From contig NZ_JACCBP010000001.1 of assembly GCF_013408655.1 (NCBI RefSeq), positions 434,001-498,000 on the forward strand: DNA of 64,000 nt. Direction: 5' to 3'. The position numbers were made by a program, and so were the translations under genes. The notes under the pieces were generated by a model, which was given only the letters and a program-made list of their open reading frames with translations, was not told the DNA's origin and ran no database searches. Position 1 is the stretch's first letter; each line of letters begins with the position of its first letter. Source of the stretch: Pigmentiphaga litoralis (GTDB taxonomy: Bacteria > Pseudomonadota > Gammaproteobacteria > Burkholderiales > Burkholderiaceae_B). Of this stretch, positions 7,557 through 18,422 are shown in pieces.

Positions 7557-10424
7557 ATGTCCAGCCTACAAGAATCCAGTACCTCGTATCTGTTTGGGGG
7601 TAATGCGCCTTACGTAGAAGAGCTCTACGAGGCCTACCTCGACAACCCAGGATCGGTCCCCGATAACTGGCGTACGTATTTCGACCAGCTGCAGCACATG
7701 CCAGCAGTCGACGGTAACGAATCGACCCGCGATCAGGCTCACGCCCCCGTCGTCGAATCGTTTGCCCAACGCGCTCGAAGCAATGGCTTTCTGCCGCGCG
7801 CTGCCGACACCGACCTCGCCGTCGCGTCCAAGCAGGTTCATGTCCAATCGATCATTGCCGCGTACCGTTTCCTGGGTGCACGCTGGGCCGATCTCGACCC
7901 GCTGCAGCGCACCGAACGTCCGGCCATTCCCGAACTGGAGCCCAGCTTCTACGGGTTGACCGAAGCGGACATGGACAAGGTCTACTCGGCCACCAACACC
8001 TACTTCACGACCGCCGAGCACATGACGCTCCGCCAGATCGTGAAGGCGCTGCGCGACACGTATTGCCGCAGCATCGGTGTCGAATTCATGCACATCACCG
8101 ATCCGGTCATCAAGCGCTGGATCCAGCAACGCCTGGAAAGCACCCAGGCCACGCCGTCGTTCACGGTCGACCAGAAGAAACACATCCTGGATCGCCTGAC
8201 CGCCGCCGAAGGCCTGGAGCGCTATCTCCACACCAAATACGTCGGCCAGAAGCGTTTCTCCCTCGAAGGGGGCGAAAGCTTCATCGCGTCGATGGACGAA
8301 CTGATTCAGCATGCCGGCACGCGCGGCATCCAGGAAATCGTGATCGGCATGGCCCACCGCGGCCGCCTGAACGTCCTGGTGAACACCCTGGGCAAGATGC
8401 CCAAGGACCTGTTTGCCGAATTCGAAGGCAAGCACAACGACGACAGCCTGGCTGCCGGCGACGTGAAGTACCACAAGGGCTTCTCGAGCGACGTCACCAC
8501 GCGCGGTGGCCCGGTCCACCTGTCGCTCGCGTTCAACCCGTCGCACCTTGAAATCGTCAACCCCGTCGTCGAAGGCAGCGCCCGCGCCCGCCAGGAACGC
8601 CGCGGCATGGAAGGTGGCAAGGAAGTGCTGCCGGTGCTGGTGCACGGCGACGCGGCCTTCATCGGCCAGGGCGTCGTGATGGAAACGCTGAACCTGGCGC
8701 AAACCCGCGGCTACGGCACGGGCGGCACGGTGCACCTGGTCATCAACAACCAGATCGGTTTCACCACGTCCGACCCCCGCGACACCCGTTCGACCCTGTA
8801 TTGCACCGACGTCGTCAAGATGATCGAAGCGCCCGTGTTCCATGTGAACGGCGACGATCCTGAAGCCGTCGTGTTCGCCACGCAGATGGCCATGGACTTC
8901 CGCGCCGAATTCGGCAAGGACGTCGTGGTCGACATCGTCTGCTTCCGCAAGCTGGGTCACAACGAACAAGATACGCCTGCCCTGACGCAGCCGCTGATGT
9001 ACAAGCGCATCGGCCAGCATCCTGGCACGCGCAAGCTGTACGCCGACAAGCTGGTCACGCAAGGCGTGCTGACCGAAGGCGAGGGCGACGAGTTCGTCAA
9101 GAACTTCCGCGCCGCCATGGACGAAGGCCGCCACACGGTCGACCCCGTCCTGACCAACTACAAGAACAAGTACGCCGTCGACTGGTCGCCGTTCCTGAAC
9201 CGCAAGTGGACCGACGTGGGCGACACCGCCATGCCGCTGGCTGAACTCAAGCGCCTGGGCGAACGCATCACGACCGTGCCGGAAGACTTCAAGGTCCATC
9301 CGATCGTCGAAAAGGTCCTGAACGATCGTCGCGCCATGGCGCGCGGCGAACTGAACCTCGACTGGGGCATGGGCGAGCATCTGGCGTTCGCCAGCCTGGT
9401 GTCATCGGGTTACCCGGTGCGTCTGACCGGTCAGGATTCGGGCCGCGGCACCTTCACGCACCGCCACGCTGTCCTGCATGACCAGAAGCGCGAGCGCTGG
9501 GACGCAGGCGTCTACGTGCCGCTGCAGAACGTGTCCGAAGCGCAGGCTCCGTTCCGCGTGATCGACTCGCTGCTGTCCGAAGAAGCCGTGATGGGCTTCG
9601 AATATGGCTACTCTGCTGCCGAGCCGAACACGCTCGTATGCTGGGAAGGCCAGTTCGGCGACTTCGCCAACGGCGCCCAGGTCGTAATCGACCAGTTCAT
9701 CAGCTCCGGCGAAGCCAAGTGGGGCCGTCAGTCGGGTCTCGTGCTGATGCTGCCGCATGGCTACGAAGGCCAGGGTCCTGAACACTCGTCGGGCCGTATC
9801 GAACGCTTCCTGCAGCTTTGCGCCGACAACAACATGCAAGTCGTGCAGCCGACCACGGCAGCGCAGATCTTCCATGTGCTGCGTCGCCAGATGATCCGCC
9901 AGTTCCGCAAGCCGCTGATCATCATGACGCCGAAGGCGCTGCTGCGTAACAAGGCTGCCTCGTCGCCGCTGTCCGACCTGACGTCGGGTGGCTTCCAGAC
10001 CCTGATCGGTGAAACCGACGAGACGCTCGACGCCTCGAAGGTCAAGCGCCTCGTGCTGTGCTCGGGCAAGGTCTACTATGACCTGATGGCCTCGCGCACC
10101 GAACGCGCCGCCACCGACGTGGCGATCGCCCGTGTCGAACAGCTGTATCCGTTCCCGCACAAGATGGTCGCTGCCGAAATGAAGAAGTATCCCGGCCTGA
10201 CCGACGTCATCTGGTGCCAGGACGAGCCGCAAAACCAGGGTCCGTGGTTCTACGTACAGCATCATCTGTACGAGAACATGACCACCGGTCAGAAGCTCGG
10301 TTACGCAGGCCGTGCCGCATCGGCATCGCCGGCAGTGGGTTACTACGCCAAGCACCAGGAGCAGCTCAAGGCTTTGCTGGACCAGGCGTTCGGCAAGATG
10401 AAAGGGGTGTTCCTCACGAAGTAA
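7557..10424 (+). CDS. odhA: 2-oxoglutarate dehydrogenase E1 component
   Basis: Thiamine-diphosphate-dependent decarboxylase of the 2-oxoglutarate dehydrogenase complex, 955 residues. The N-terminus (SSYLFGGNAPYVEELYEAYL in outline) is the usual peripheral helix that contacts E2. The ThDP/Mg-binding region includes VLVHGDAAFIGQGVVMETLN and INNQIGFTTSDPRDTR, and substrate-channel histidines occur in IGMAHRGRLNVL and RGTFTHRHAVL. The ATG at 7557 has AAGGTGAAG about 9 nt upstream. It is followed by odhB and lpdA, giving a complete complex. The sucA name is equivalent. Confidence 0.97.
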   Translation: MSSLQESSTSYLFGGNAPYVEELYEAYLDNPGSVPDNWRTYFDQLQHMPAVDGNESTRDQAHAPVVESFAQRARSNGFLPRAADTDLAVASKQVHVQSIIAAYRFLGARWADLDPLQRTERPAIPELEPSFYGLTEADMDKVYSATNTYFTTAEHMTLRQIVKALRDTYCRSIGVEFMHITDPVIKRWIQQRLESTQATPSFTVDQKKHILDRLTAAEGLERYLHTKYVGQKRFSLEGGESFIASMDELIQHAGTRGIQEIVIGMAHRGRLNVLVNTLGKMPKDLFAEFEGKHNDDSLAAGDVKYHKGFSSDVTTRGGPVHLSLAFNPSHLEIVNPVVEGSARARQERRGMEGGKEVLPVLVHGDAAFIGQGVVMETLNLAQTRGYGTGGTVHLVINNQIGFTTSDPRDTRSTLYCTDVVKMIEAPVFHVNGDDPEAVVFATQMAMDFRAEFGKDVVVDIVCFRKLGHNEQDTPALTQPLMYKRIGQHPGTRKLYADKLVTQGVLTEGEGDEFVKNFRAAMDEGRHTVDPVLTNYKNKYAVDWSPFLNRKWTDVGDTAMPLAELKRLGERITTVPEDFKVHPIVEKVLNDRRAMARGELNLDWGMGEHLAFASLVSSGYPVRLTGQDSGRGTFTHRHAVLHDQKRERWDAGVYVPLQNVSEAQAPFRVIDSLLSEEAVMGFEYGYSAAEPNTLVCWEGQFGDFANGAQVVIDQFISSGEAKWGRQSGLVLMLPHGYEGQGPEHSSGRIERFLQLCADNNMQVVQPTTAAQIFHVLRRQMIRQFRKPLIIMTPKALLRNKAASSPLSDLTSGGFQTLIGETDETLDASKVKRLVLCSGKVYYDLMASRTERAATDVAIARVEQLYPFPHKMVAAEMKKYPGLTDVIWCQDEPQNQGPWFYVQHHLYENMTTGQKLGYAGRAASASPAVGYYAKHQEQLKALLDQAFGKMKGVFLTK

Positions 10425-10433
10425 GGAATGACC

Positions 10434-10457
10434 GGGGCTCGCCCAAGTGCGAGTCCC
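10434..10457 (+). other. stem-loop between odhA and odhB
   Basis: GGGGCTCGC (10434-10442) and GCGAGTCCC (10449-10457) pair over nine positions with one G-T wobble around CCAAGT. No T-run follows. Its place in the 89-bp gap suggests an mRNA processing or stability element that could set the E1:E2 ratio. Confidence 0.45.
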
Positions 10458-10513
10458 GCAGGCACCCCTCGCCCTGATTGCAAACCAGAATAATTTTTGC
10501 GGAAGATACTGAA

Positions 10514-11764
10514 ATGGCTGTTCATGACGTTGTAGTCCCCCAATTCTCCGAATCCGTGTCCGAAGGCACCCTGCTCAACTGGAAGAAGAAGCCAGGCGAA
10601 GCCGTTGCCGTCGACGAGATCCTGATCGAAATCGAAACCGACAAGGTCGTGCTCGAAGTGCCGGCTCCGTCGGCCGGCGTGCTGACCGAAATCCTGAAAG
10701 CTGACGGCAGCACCGTCGCTTCGGGCGAACTGCTGGCCAAGATCGACACCGCTGCCGCCGCTGGCGCCGCCCCGGCTGCTGCCGCACCGGCTCCTGCAGC
10801 CGCTGCCGCCGCGCCTGCCGCTGCCGCTGCCGCACCGGCCGCCGCACCTGCTGCGTCGTCGGCACCTGCCGGGTCGATCCCATCGCCTGCCGCTGCCAAG
10901 CTGCTGGCCGAAAAGGGCATCGCGCCTGAATCGGTCGACGGTTCGGGCCGTGGTGGCCGCATCACCAAGGGCGACGCCCTGAACGCCTCGGCGCCTGCCG
11001 CTGCCCCGGCCGCGCCTGCCGCGCCGAAGGCTCCGGTTGCCGACGCCACGACGCTGGTCAATGGCCGTCCGGAACAGCGCGTGCCAATGAGCCGTCTGCG
11101 TGCCCGCGTTGCCGAACGTCTGCTGCAATCGCAATCCGAAAACGCGATTCTGACCACGTTCAACGAAATCAACATGCAAGCCGTCATCGACTTGCGCAAC
11201 AAGTACAAAGAGAAGTTCGAGAAGGATCACGGCGTCAAGCTGGGCTTCATGTCGTTCTTCGTGAAGGCCGTGGTTGCCGCACTGAAGCGCTACCCGGTCG
11301 TCAACGCGTCGGTCGACGGCAAGGACATCGTCTACCACGGCTACTTCGACATCGGTATCGCCGTGGGCAGCCCGCGCGGCCTGGTCGTGCCGATCCTGCG
11401 CAACGCCGACCAGCTGAGCCTGGCCGAGATCGAAAAGAAGATCGCCGAATTCGGCCAGAAGGCCAAGGACGGCAAGCTGGGCATGGACGACCTGACCGGT
11501 GGCACGTTCTCGATCTCGAACGGTGGTACGTTCGGTTCGATGCTGTCGACCCCGATCATCAACCCGCCGCAATCGGCCATCCTGGGCGTGCACGCCACCA
11601 AGGAACGCGCCGTGGTCGAAAAGGGCCAGATCGTCATCCGCCCGATGAACTACTTTGCCCTGTCGTATGACCACCGCATCATTGACGGCCGTGAAGCCGT
11701 CCTGGCCCTGGTCGCGATCAAGGACGCCCTGGAAGATCCGCAGCGTCTGCTGCTGGACATCTGA
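10514..11764 (+). CDS. odhB: 2-oxoglutarate dehydrogenase E2, dihydrolipoyl succinyltransferase
   Basis: Core of the complex, transferring succinyl from lipoate to CoA; 416 residues. One lipoyl domain (residues ~3-77) carries the lipoylated K44 in [11 protein letters not shown]. An Ala/Pro-rich flexible linker follows. The E3-binding domain (~125-160) contains [12 protein letters not shown] and [12 protein letters not shown]. The catalytic domain ends in [12 protein letters not shown] with the active-site histidine and aspartate. The frame extends to 10478, but the ATG at 10514 gives the canonical [14 protein letters not shown] start. It ends 14 bp before lpdA. The sucB name is equivalent. 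Confidence 0.97.
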   Translation: MAVHDVVVPQFSESVSEGTLLNWKKKPGEAVAVDEILIEIETDKVVLEVPAPSAGVLTEILKADGSTVASGELLAKIDTAAAAGAAPAAAAPAPAAAAAAPAAAAAAPAAAPAASSAPAGSIPSPAAAKLLAEKGIAPESVDGSGRGGRITKGDALNASAPAAAPAAPAAPKAPVADATTLVNGRPEQRVPMSRLRARVAERLLQSQSENAILTTFNEINMQAVIDLRNKYKEKFEKDHGVKLGFMSFFVKAVVAALKRYPVVNASVDGKDIVYHGYFDIGIAVGSPRGLVVPILRNADQLSLAEIEKKIAEFGQKAKDGKLGMDDLTGGTFSISNGGTFGSMLSTPIINPPQSAILGVHATKERAVVEKGQIVIRPMNYFALSYDHRIIDGREAVLALVAIKDALEDPQRLLLDI

Positions 11765-11778
11765 GGAGTCACGGAATA

Positions 11779-13203
<1,425 letters not shown>

Positions 13204-13284
13204 GTCCGAAGGGGCCGGCGTTCTGCGTCGGTCCATGTCGATGAAGAAGCCGATGCCTTGCCATTCGCGGAAGGCATCACCAAG

Positions 13285-13323
13285 AAAGGCCTGCCTGGGA
13301 AACCGGGCAGGCCTTTTTTTTTT
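13285..13323 (+). terminator. rho-independent terminator after lpdA
   Basis: AAAGGCCTGCC (13285-13295) pairs with GGCAGGCCTTT (13306-13316) and runs into a T-tract ending at 13323. The A residues on the left arm mean it could also stop transcripts arriving from the converging Bug gene at 13329. Confidence 0.93.
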
Positions 13324-13328
13324 GGTGA

Positions 13329-14357
13329 TCAATCCAGCGACACGCCGGCCGCCTTGATCTGGTCCGCATACCTGCGGCGGTCACCGTCCAGAAACGTCGC
13401 GTACGCGGTCGGGTCCATGTCCAGCACGGTCAGTCCCACGCCCGTAATGTAGCGCTGCTGAAACTCCGGACGGCGGATGATGCGTGAGATGTCAGCCGCC
13501 ACTTTAGAGACGATGGGCGCGGGCGTTCCGCGTGGTGCGACCAGCCCGAACCAGGAACTGGACGTCATGCCTGCAATGCCCGACTCGGCAAAGGTGGGCA
13601 CGTCGGGGAACAGCGGGTGGCGCTGGGTCGCGGCCACGGCCAGCGCCCGGATCTTGCCGCCCTTGACGAGTGGAATGGCCGAGGGCGGACCGGCAATCGT
13701 GAAGTCGATCTGCCCGCCCGACAGCGCGGCCATGACCTCGGTCACGCCCTTGTACGGAATGTGGTTGAACTTGACGCCGGTCGCGCGGGCCAGCGCTTCC
13801 GCGTCCAGGTGCGCTTTGCTCCCCAGGCCAAAGGTGCCATAGGTGACCTGGCCCGGCCGGGCCTTGGCCTGCTCGATCAGGTCTTGCGCGGACTTGCCCG
13901 GAAAGTCTTCCCGCACTACCAGCAGGCCCTCGGTCGCCACCAGATTGATGACCGGTACAAAGTCGTTGACCGGGTCATACGGCAACTTCTTGTACAGCTG
14001 CTGGTTGGCGGACAGGGTAGGGTCGTTGGCCATCAGCAGCGTGTAGCCATCGGGCGCGGCCTTGGCGGCAGCCTCCGCGCCGATGATGGTGTTGGCCCCT
14101 GGCCGGTTTTCGACAATGACTGCCTGGCCCCATTGCTGGCCCAGTTCCTGGCCAATGCCGCGCATCAACACATCCGTCAGTCCCCCCGCGGTAAACGGGA
14201 CGATGACGCGGACCGGCTTGGCCGGCCAAGCCGAGGCGGGGGCAGGGGTCTGTGCCGACTGAGCAGTCTGGGCGTGCGCGGGCAAGGCAAGCAGGGCAGG
14301 GAGCAGGGCGGCAGGGAATAGGGCAGCAGCCGCCAGGCCGCGAAGCGGAATACGCAT
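13329..14357 (-). CDS. Bug/TctC-family periplasmic solute-binding protein
   Basis: A 342-residue exported ligand-binding protein of the tripartite tricarboxylate transporter receptor (Bug) family, which binds small, mostly carboxylic-acid ligands in the periplasm. It has a Sec signal peptide (hydrophobic to about residue 30, cleavage after LPAHA). Family motifs are VRVIVPFTAGGLTDVLMRGI, VVENRPGANTIIGAEAAAKA with the next residues PDGYTLL, and HIPYKGVTEVMAALSGGQID. The ATG at 14357 is chosen over a longer frame because it begins the signal peptide. It is the last gene of the minus-strand catabolic operon. No TctA/TctB membrane partners are in the window. The ligand is unknown. Confidence 0.92.
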   Translation of the reverse strand: MRIPLRGLAAAALFPAALLPALLALPAHAQTAQSAQTPAPASAWPAKPVRVIVPFTAGGLTDVLMRGIGQELGQQWGQAVIVENRPGANTIIGAEAAAKAAPDGYTLLMANDPTLSANQQLYKKLPYDPVNDFVPVINLVATEGLLVVREDFPGKSAQDLIEQAKARPGQVTYGTFGLGSKAHLDAEALARATGVKFNHIPYKGVTEVMAALSGGQIDFTIAGPPSAIPLVKGGKIRALAVAATQRHPLFPDVPTFAESGIAGMTSSSWFGLVAPRGTPAPIVSKVAADISRIIRRPEFQQRYITGVGLTVLDMDPTAYATFLDGDRRRYADQIKAAGVSLD

Positions 14358-14383
14358 GGATGTCTCCTCGAGTGTCGTCGCCT

Positions 14384-16048
14384 TCAGGCGATCTGTCGGT
14401 TCTGGTCGCGCCAATACGGCTCGCGCAGGGTTTTCTTGTCGATCTTGTTGGTGCTCGCCACCCGCGGCATGGTCTCCACGATCTGCAGGATCTTCGGCTT
14501 CTTGTAGCTGGCGATCAGTAACCGGCAATGCGTGACGGCGTCGTCAAAGGTCAGCTCGGCGCCGGGCCGCAAGACCACCACTGCCATGACGGATTCGCCC
14601 CATTGCGCATCGGGCACGCCGATCACGGCGGCCTCGGCCACGGCCGGATGCATGAGCAGGGCTTCTTCCACTTCACGCGAATAGATGTTTTCGCCGCCCG
14701 ACACGATCATGTCCTTGCGCCGGTCCACGATGAAGAGGAAGTGGTCATCGTCCCAGTAGCCCATGTCGCCCGTTTTCAGGAAGCCGTCGTGGAACGCGGC
14801 CGCGGTCGCGTCGGGCCGCCGCCAGTACCCTTGCATCAAGGCGGGAGAACGTACCCAGATGTCGCCGACTTCGCCCACGTCGCATTCGGTGAAGTCGTCG
14901 CGCACGATGCGCATGTCGGTATCGAAGTAGGGCTGTCCGGCAGAAGCCAGGCGTTTGACCTGATCGGCCGGGCCATCCAGCACATGCTGATGTTTCTGCA
15001 GCACGCTGCCCAGGCCGACTTCAGTCATGCCGTAGATCTGCATGAAGATCGGCCCGAAGGCCGCGCGCGCGCGCCGCGACAGCGCGACCGACATCGGCGC
15101 TGAGGCGTAGACGATGGTGTGCAGCGAGGACAGATCACACGTATGGAGCGTCAGCGCATCCAGCAGCATCTGGATCATGGTGGGCGCCAGATGTGCCACG
15201 GTCAACCGTTCGGCGGCAATGCTGTCCAGGATCTGCACCGCATCGAAGGTCCGATGCAGCACGATCGTGCTGCCCGTGATCAGGTAAGTAAAGAGTTCGG
15301 TCGGGCCGCCAATGTGATAGAAGGGCATCACGATCAGCATGCGGTCCGTCTGGCTGGCCAGATGCGAGATGGCTTGTGAGCGTGTCTGCTCCAACTGCCC
15401 GGCGCTGCCCAGCATCACGCCCTTGGGCAGACCCGTGGTGCCGCTGGTGTAGATCAACAGGAAGGTGTCGTCGTCGCGAGCGCGTAGGGTGGTGGACTCG
15501 TCGGCACCCGCTGCCAGCAGCGCTGGGTAGGTCATGAACCAGGAAGTCTCGGACCAAACCGTCTCGGACGGCGAGGTGTCGGGCTGTGAAATCCCTGTTC
15601 CCGACATGTCCGGCCCCTTTCGAGACGCCTTTGCGTGCCCCAACGTTGCACCATCGGGCCCACTGATGCACACGTAGATGACCGACGGATCCAGACTGGC
15701 GCGCAGGGCTTCCACGCGATCGGCATAGCAGTCTTCAAAGAAGACGACCGCCGGGTCCGCGTCCTGCAGGATCACAGTCTGTTCCGGCAGCGATAAGCGA
15801 TAGTTGATACCGACACCTATCAGTCCACCCACCGCCGCCGCGCCATAGATCTCCAGATACTCGACGCAGTTGCGCGACAGCACCGCGATACGATCCTGGC
15901 GCTTCAGCCCCCGCTTTTCGAGCGCGCTCAATACTTGGCGGATACGGCCGAACAGCTCGCGATGGGTCGTGGTTCGCCCTTCGAAGCGCACGGCCGGATG
16001 ATCGCCAAAACACTGTGCGTTCCGGATGAACACGTCTCCCATATTCAT
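14384..16048 (-). CDS. AMP-forming acyl-CoA synthetase/ligase
   Basis: A 554-residue ANL-superfamily enzyme that activates a carboxylic acid to its CoA thioester via an acyl-adenylate. The phosphate loop YTSGTTGLPKG (near residue 210), the A5-type motif MQIYGMTEVGLG, the A7/A8 segments FLKTGDMGYWDDD and RRKDMIVSGGENIYSREVEE, and the C-terminal lysine in RVASTNKIDKKTL are all present. A poorly conserved stretch of about 40 residues (near 155-195) precedes the P-loop. It overlaps the MaoC-like gene by 4 bp (ATGA). Substrate specificity cannot be read; the neighbours suggest an unusual cyclic or branched acid. Confidence 0.93.
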   Translation of the reverse strand: MNMGDVFIRNAQCFGDHPAVRFEGRTTTHRELFGRIRQVLSALEKRGLKRQDRIAVLSRNCVEYLEIYGAAAVGGLIGVGINYRLSLPEQTVILQDADPAVVFFEDCYADRVEALRASLDPSVIYVCISGPDGATLGHAKASRKGPDMSGTGISQPDTSPSETVWSETSWFMTYPALLAAGADESTTLRARDDDTFLLIYTSGTTGLPKGVMLGSAGQLEQTRSQAISHLASQTDRMLIVMPFYHIGGPTELFTYLITGSTIVLHRTFDAVQILDSIAAERLTVAHLAPTMIQMLLDALTLHTCDLSSLHTIVYASAPMSVALSRRARAAFGPIFMQIYGMTEVGLGSVLQKHQHVLDGPADQVKRLASAGQPYFDTDMRIVRDDFTECDVGEVGDIWVRSPALMQGYWRRPDATAAAFHDGFLKTGDMGYWDDDHFLFIVDRRKDMIVSGGENIYSREVEEALLMHPAVAEAAVIGVPDAQWGESVMAVVVLRPGAELTFDDAVTHCRLLIASYKKPKILQIVETMPRVASTNKIDKKTLREPYWRDQNRQIA

Positions 16049-16503
16049 GTCGCAGCGCTCCGTCGGTGGATAAGCGTAGAGATCTTTCCTTCCTGCGCGA
16101 TGTCGCCGGTCGACTTCACGAGGCGCACACGGCGGTCGATCACGGCCCGCGCGCCGTCACGCGTCTCGCGCTTGCCGGTCAGTTCGACTTCAGCATGCAC
16201 CGTGTCATTGACGAACAGCGGTGAACGGAAGGTCCAGTCGTTCAGTCCCAGCGCAGCAATGACCGAGTCGCCCAGTTCGGGCAGGTGCGTCGCCATGCCC
16301 AGCGCCAGGTGGATGCCGTAGCTGCCCTGGAACATGCGCTGGCCGGCGGCCGTCGTGGCCGCAAACGCGGCATCGGCATGGATGGGGTGCCAGTCGCCAC
16401 TGCTCATGCAGGACCATGCCAATTCCGCTTCCGTCAGCGTGCGGGCCGCGCACTGCCACGTCATGCCCACCTCCAGCGTGTCAAAGGTCTGCACCCCGCT
16501 CAT
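16045..16503 (-). CDS. MaoC-like (R)-hydratase/dehydratase, hot-dog fold
   Basis: A 152-residue single-domain hot-dog protein. The hydratase-2 catalytic motif is recognisable in SSGDWHPIHADAAFA (Asp and His) followed by MFQGSYGIHLALG. The family hydrates 2-enoyl-CoA thioesters or performs related dehydrations. The ATG at 16503 overlaps the upstream hydrolase stop by 4 bp, and its own stop overlaps the ligase start by 4 bp, so the three genes are translationally coupled. This places it after the acyl-CoA dehydrogenase in a beta-oxidation-like sequence. Confidence 0.88.
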   Translation of the reverse strand: MSGVQTFDTLEVGMTWQCAARTLTEAELAWSCMSSGDWHPIHADAAFAATTAAGQRMFQGSYGIHLALGMATHLPELGDSVIAALGLNDWTFRSPLFVNDTVHAEVELTGKRETRDGARAVIDRRVRLVKSTGDIAQEGKISTLIHRRSAAT

Positions 16504-17243
16504 GGCCTGCTGCCCAGGCTGGCGTCCAGGAAGGCCGTGGTGCGGGCATGCGCCGTCTCGCGCGACGTTGAGGCTTCGCGCGTGTAGAAGCCATGGCCGG
16601 CCTGCTCGTACACGTGCAGGTCGACACCGGGCCGCGTGGCCAGCGTGTGGGCGATCTGCTCGCGCGCCATCGCGTCGATATAGTTGTCTCTGGCACCGAT
16701 ATGCAGAAGCAGGGGGCAGGACACCTTGTCCGCTTCGTCCAGATTCTTTTCGATGCCCACACCGTAGAACGACACGGCGGCATCGACGTCGATCCGCGCC
16801 GCGCACAGATAGGCCAGCTTGCCACCCAGACACATGCCCAGCACGGCCACCGGGGCATCGGCGCCAAGCTCGTCACGAACATGCTCGACCACGAGCGCAA
16901 TATCCTGCACCGCCAGGGACTCGTCGAACTGCTTCAAGGCGTCGAAGGCCAGCGCGATGTCTTCTTTCGAATGCGACAGTTCGATGCCCGGGCGAATGCG
17001 CCAGAACAGGTCGGGGGCCAGGGCCAGATAGCCCTCGTCCGCGTACTGGTCGGCCACCTCGCGGATGGCATGGGTCACGCCAAAGATTTCCTGCAGGATG
17101 ACAATGGCGCGGCCGTTCGGGTGCGCGGGGCGGCTGACGTAGGCCTGGAACGTTTGCCCGTCGCCAGCAGGGACGGTCACGGTAGAGACAGCAGAAGTCG
17201 ATACATCGGACGTTGATGCAGCAGCGGCTGATACGGAAGTCAT
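16500..17243 (-). CDS. dienelactone hydrolase family protein
   Basis: A 247-residue alpha/beta hydrolase. The nucleophile elbow is GMCLGG (cysteine in place of serine, typical of dienelactone hydrolases). The acid is in GARDNYI and the histidine in EQAGHGFYTRE, completing the Cys-Asp-His triad. The family opens lactones such as dienelactone in aromatic catabolism. GAGG abuts an ATG at 17249, so the second ATG at 17243 with 6-nt spacing is the likelier start. It has no signal peptide and is presumed cytosolic. Gene order suggests it opens a lactone formed by the muconate-cycloisomerase-like neighbour. Confidence 0.88.
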   Translation of the reverse strand: MTSVSAAAASTSDVSTSAVSTVTVPAGDGQTFQAYVSRPAHPNGRAIVILQEIFGVTHAIREVADQYADEGYLALAPDLFWRIRPGIELSHSKEDIALAFDALKQFDESLAVQDIALVVEHVRDELGADAPVAVLGMCLGGKLAYLCAARIDVDAAVSFYGVGIEKNLDEADKVSCPLLLHIGARDNYIDAMAREQIAHTLATRPGVDLHVYEQAGHGFYTREASTSRETAHARTTAFLDASLGSRP

Positions 17244-17251
17244 GGGCATCC

Positions 17252-18409
17252 TCAGAATGCGTAGTTGCCTTTGAGCAGTTCGCGGGCGATCGAACTGCGG
17301 TGGATTTCAGTGGTGCCGTAGCCGATGGACATGCCTCGCACGTCACGGAAATGGCGTTCGTACGGATACTCTTCCGACAGCCCGTAGGCGCCAGCCAGTT
17401 GCATGGCTTCGTTGGTGACGCGCACCGCCATCTGGTTCACATAGGTCTTGGTGATGGATGTGTCGACAATGCTGGGTTCGCCGGCATCGACGCGGGCAGC
17501 AGCGCGATAGAGCAGGGCCCGCGCGGCTTCCACATCGATTGCCATGTCGGCCAGCTTCCACTGCAGGCCCTGCTGTTCGGCCAGCGGTTTGCCGAACTGC
17601 GTGCGCTCCTGCAGATGCGCCGTGATGTGTTCCAGTGCGGCTTCGGCTACGCCCAGGCAGATGGGCGGATTGCCAGCGATACGATCCGCATCCAGCACCT
17701 GGAACAACTGACGCATGCCACCCGCGGGCAACAGCAGATTGCTGGCCGGAATGCGGCAGTCCTGGAACACGAGTTCGGCCATGCCGGTGCCGCGCAAGCC
17801 CAGCAGATCCAGGTGCTTGCTCACGGTGAAACCCGGCGTGTCTTTGTCGATCAGCACGGCGCCCACGCCCGCCAGCCCGGGCGCCGGCGTCAGCCTGACC
17901 AGCACCAGGAACAGGTCTGCCACCTGCGCGGCCGTGCACCACAGCTTGCTGCCGTTCAGCACCAGATAGTCTCCGTCTTGCACGGCCCGCGTCTGCACGT
18001 TGCCCACGTCCGATCCGGCGTTGGCTTCCGACATGCTCCATGCCGTCAGCACTTCGCCCTTGGCGATCCGGTGCAGATAGCGGTCTTTATGTGCATCGCT
18101 GCCCAGGTGGAGCAGGGCACGCGGCGTGGCGCCATCCGTGCACGAAAACAGGATGGCGGTGTTGGCGCAGGACCGCGCCAGTTGCTCGATGACCAGCACC
18201 GTGTCCATCAGGCCCAGTCCGGCGCCGCCGTAGGCTTCGGGCAGGAACAGGCCGGTGTAGCCATGCTCGGCCAGCACCTGCAGATTCTCGACGGGGGGCC
18301 GGTACTTCCGGTCGGCCTGTGCCGCGCCCGGCGCAAACTTTTCCTTGGCCAGCGTACGCACGGCGTCGCTGATCAGACGTTGGTCTTCATTGAGCCCGAA
18401 CTGCTGCAT
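17252..18409 (-). CDS. acyl-CoA dehydrogenase family flavoprotein
   Basis: A 385-residue FAD enzyme of the acyl-CoA dehydrogenase family, which oxidises acyl-CoA to enoyl-CoA and passes electrons to ETF. Family signatures include AWSMSEANAGSDVGNVQTRA, LNGSKLWCTAA and RTQFGKPLAEQQGLQWKLAD. The C-terminal signature is GYGTTEIHRSSIARELL. The residue before that GT is tyrosine, not the glutamate used as base in medium-chain enzymes, and the alternative isovaleryl-type position appears to hold aspartate (VLDADRIAG). The chemistry or substrate may therefore differ from simple straight-chain oxidation. It lies 8 bp upstream of the hydrolase gene. Confidence 0.9.
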   Translation of the reverse strand: MQQFGLNEDQRLISDAVRTLAKEKFAPGAAQADRKYRPPVENLQVLAEHGYTGLFLPEAYGGAGLGLMDTVLVIEQLARSCANTAILFSCTDGATPRALLHLGSDAHKDRYLHRIAKGEVLTAWSMSEANAGSDVGNVQTRAVQDGDYLVLNGSKLWCTAAQVADLFLVLVRLTPAPGLAGVGAVLIDKDTPGFTVSKHLDLLGLRGTGMAELVFQDCRIPASNLLLPAGGMRQLFQVLDADRIAGNPPICLGVAEAALEHITAHLQERTQFGKPLAEQQGLQWKLADMAIDVEAARALLYRAAARVDAGEPSIVDTSITKTYVNQMAVRVTNEAMQLAGAYGLSEEYPYERHFRDVRGMSIGYGTTEIHRSSIARELLKGNYAF

Positions 18410-18422
18410 GGTGCGTATGTCC

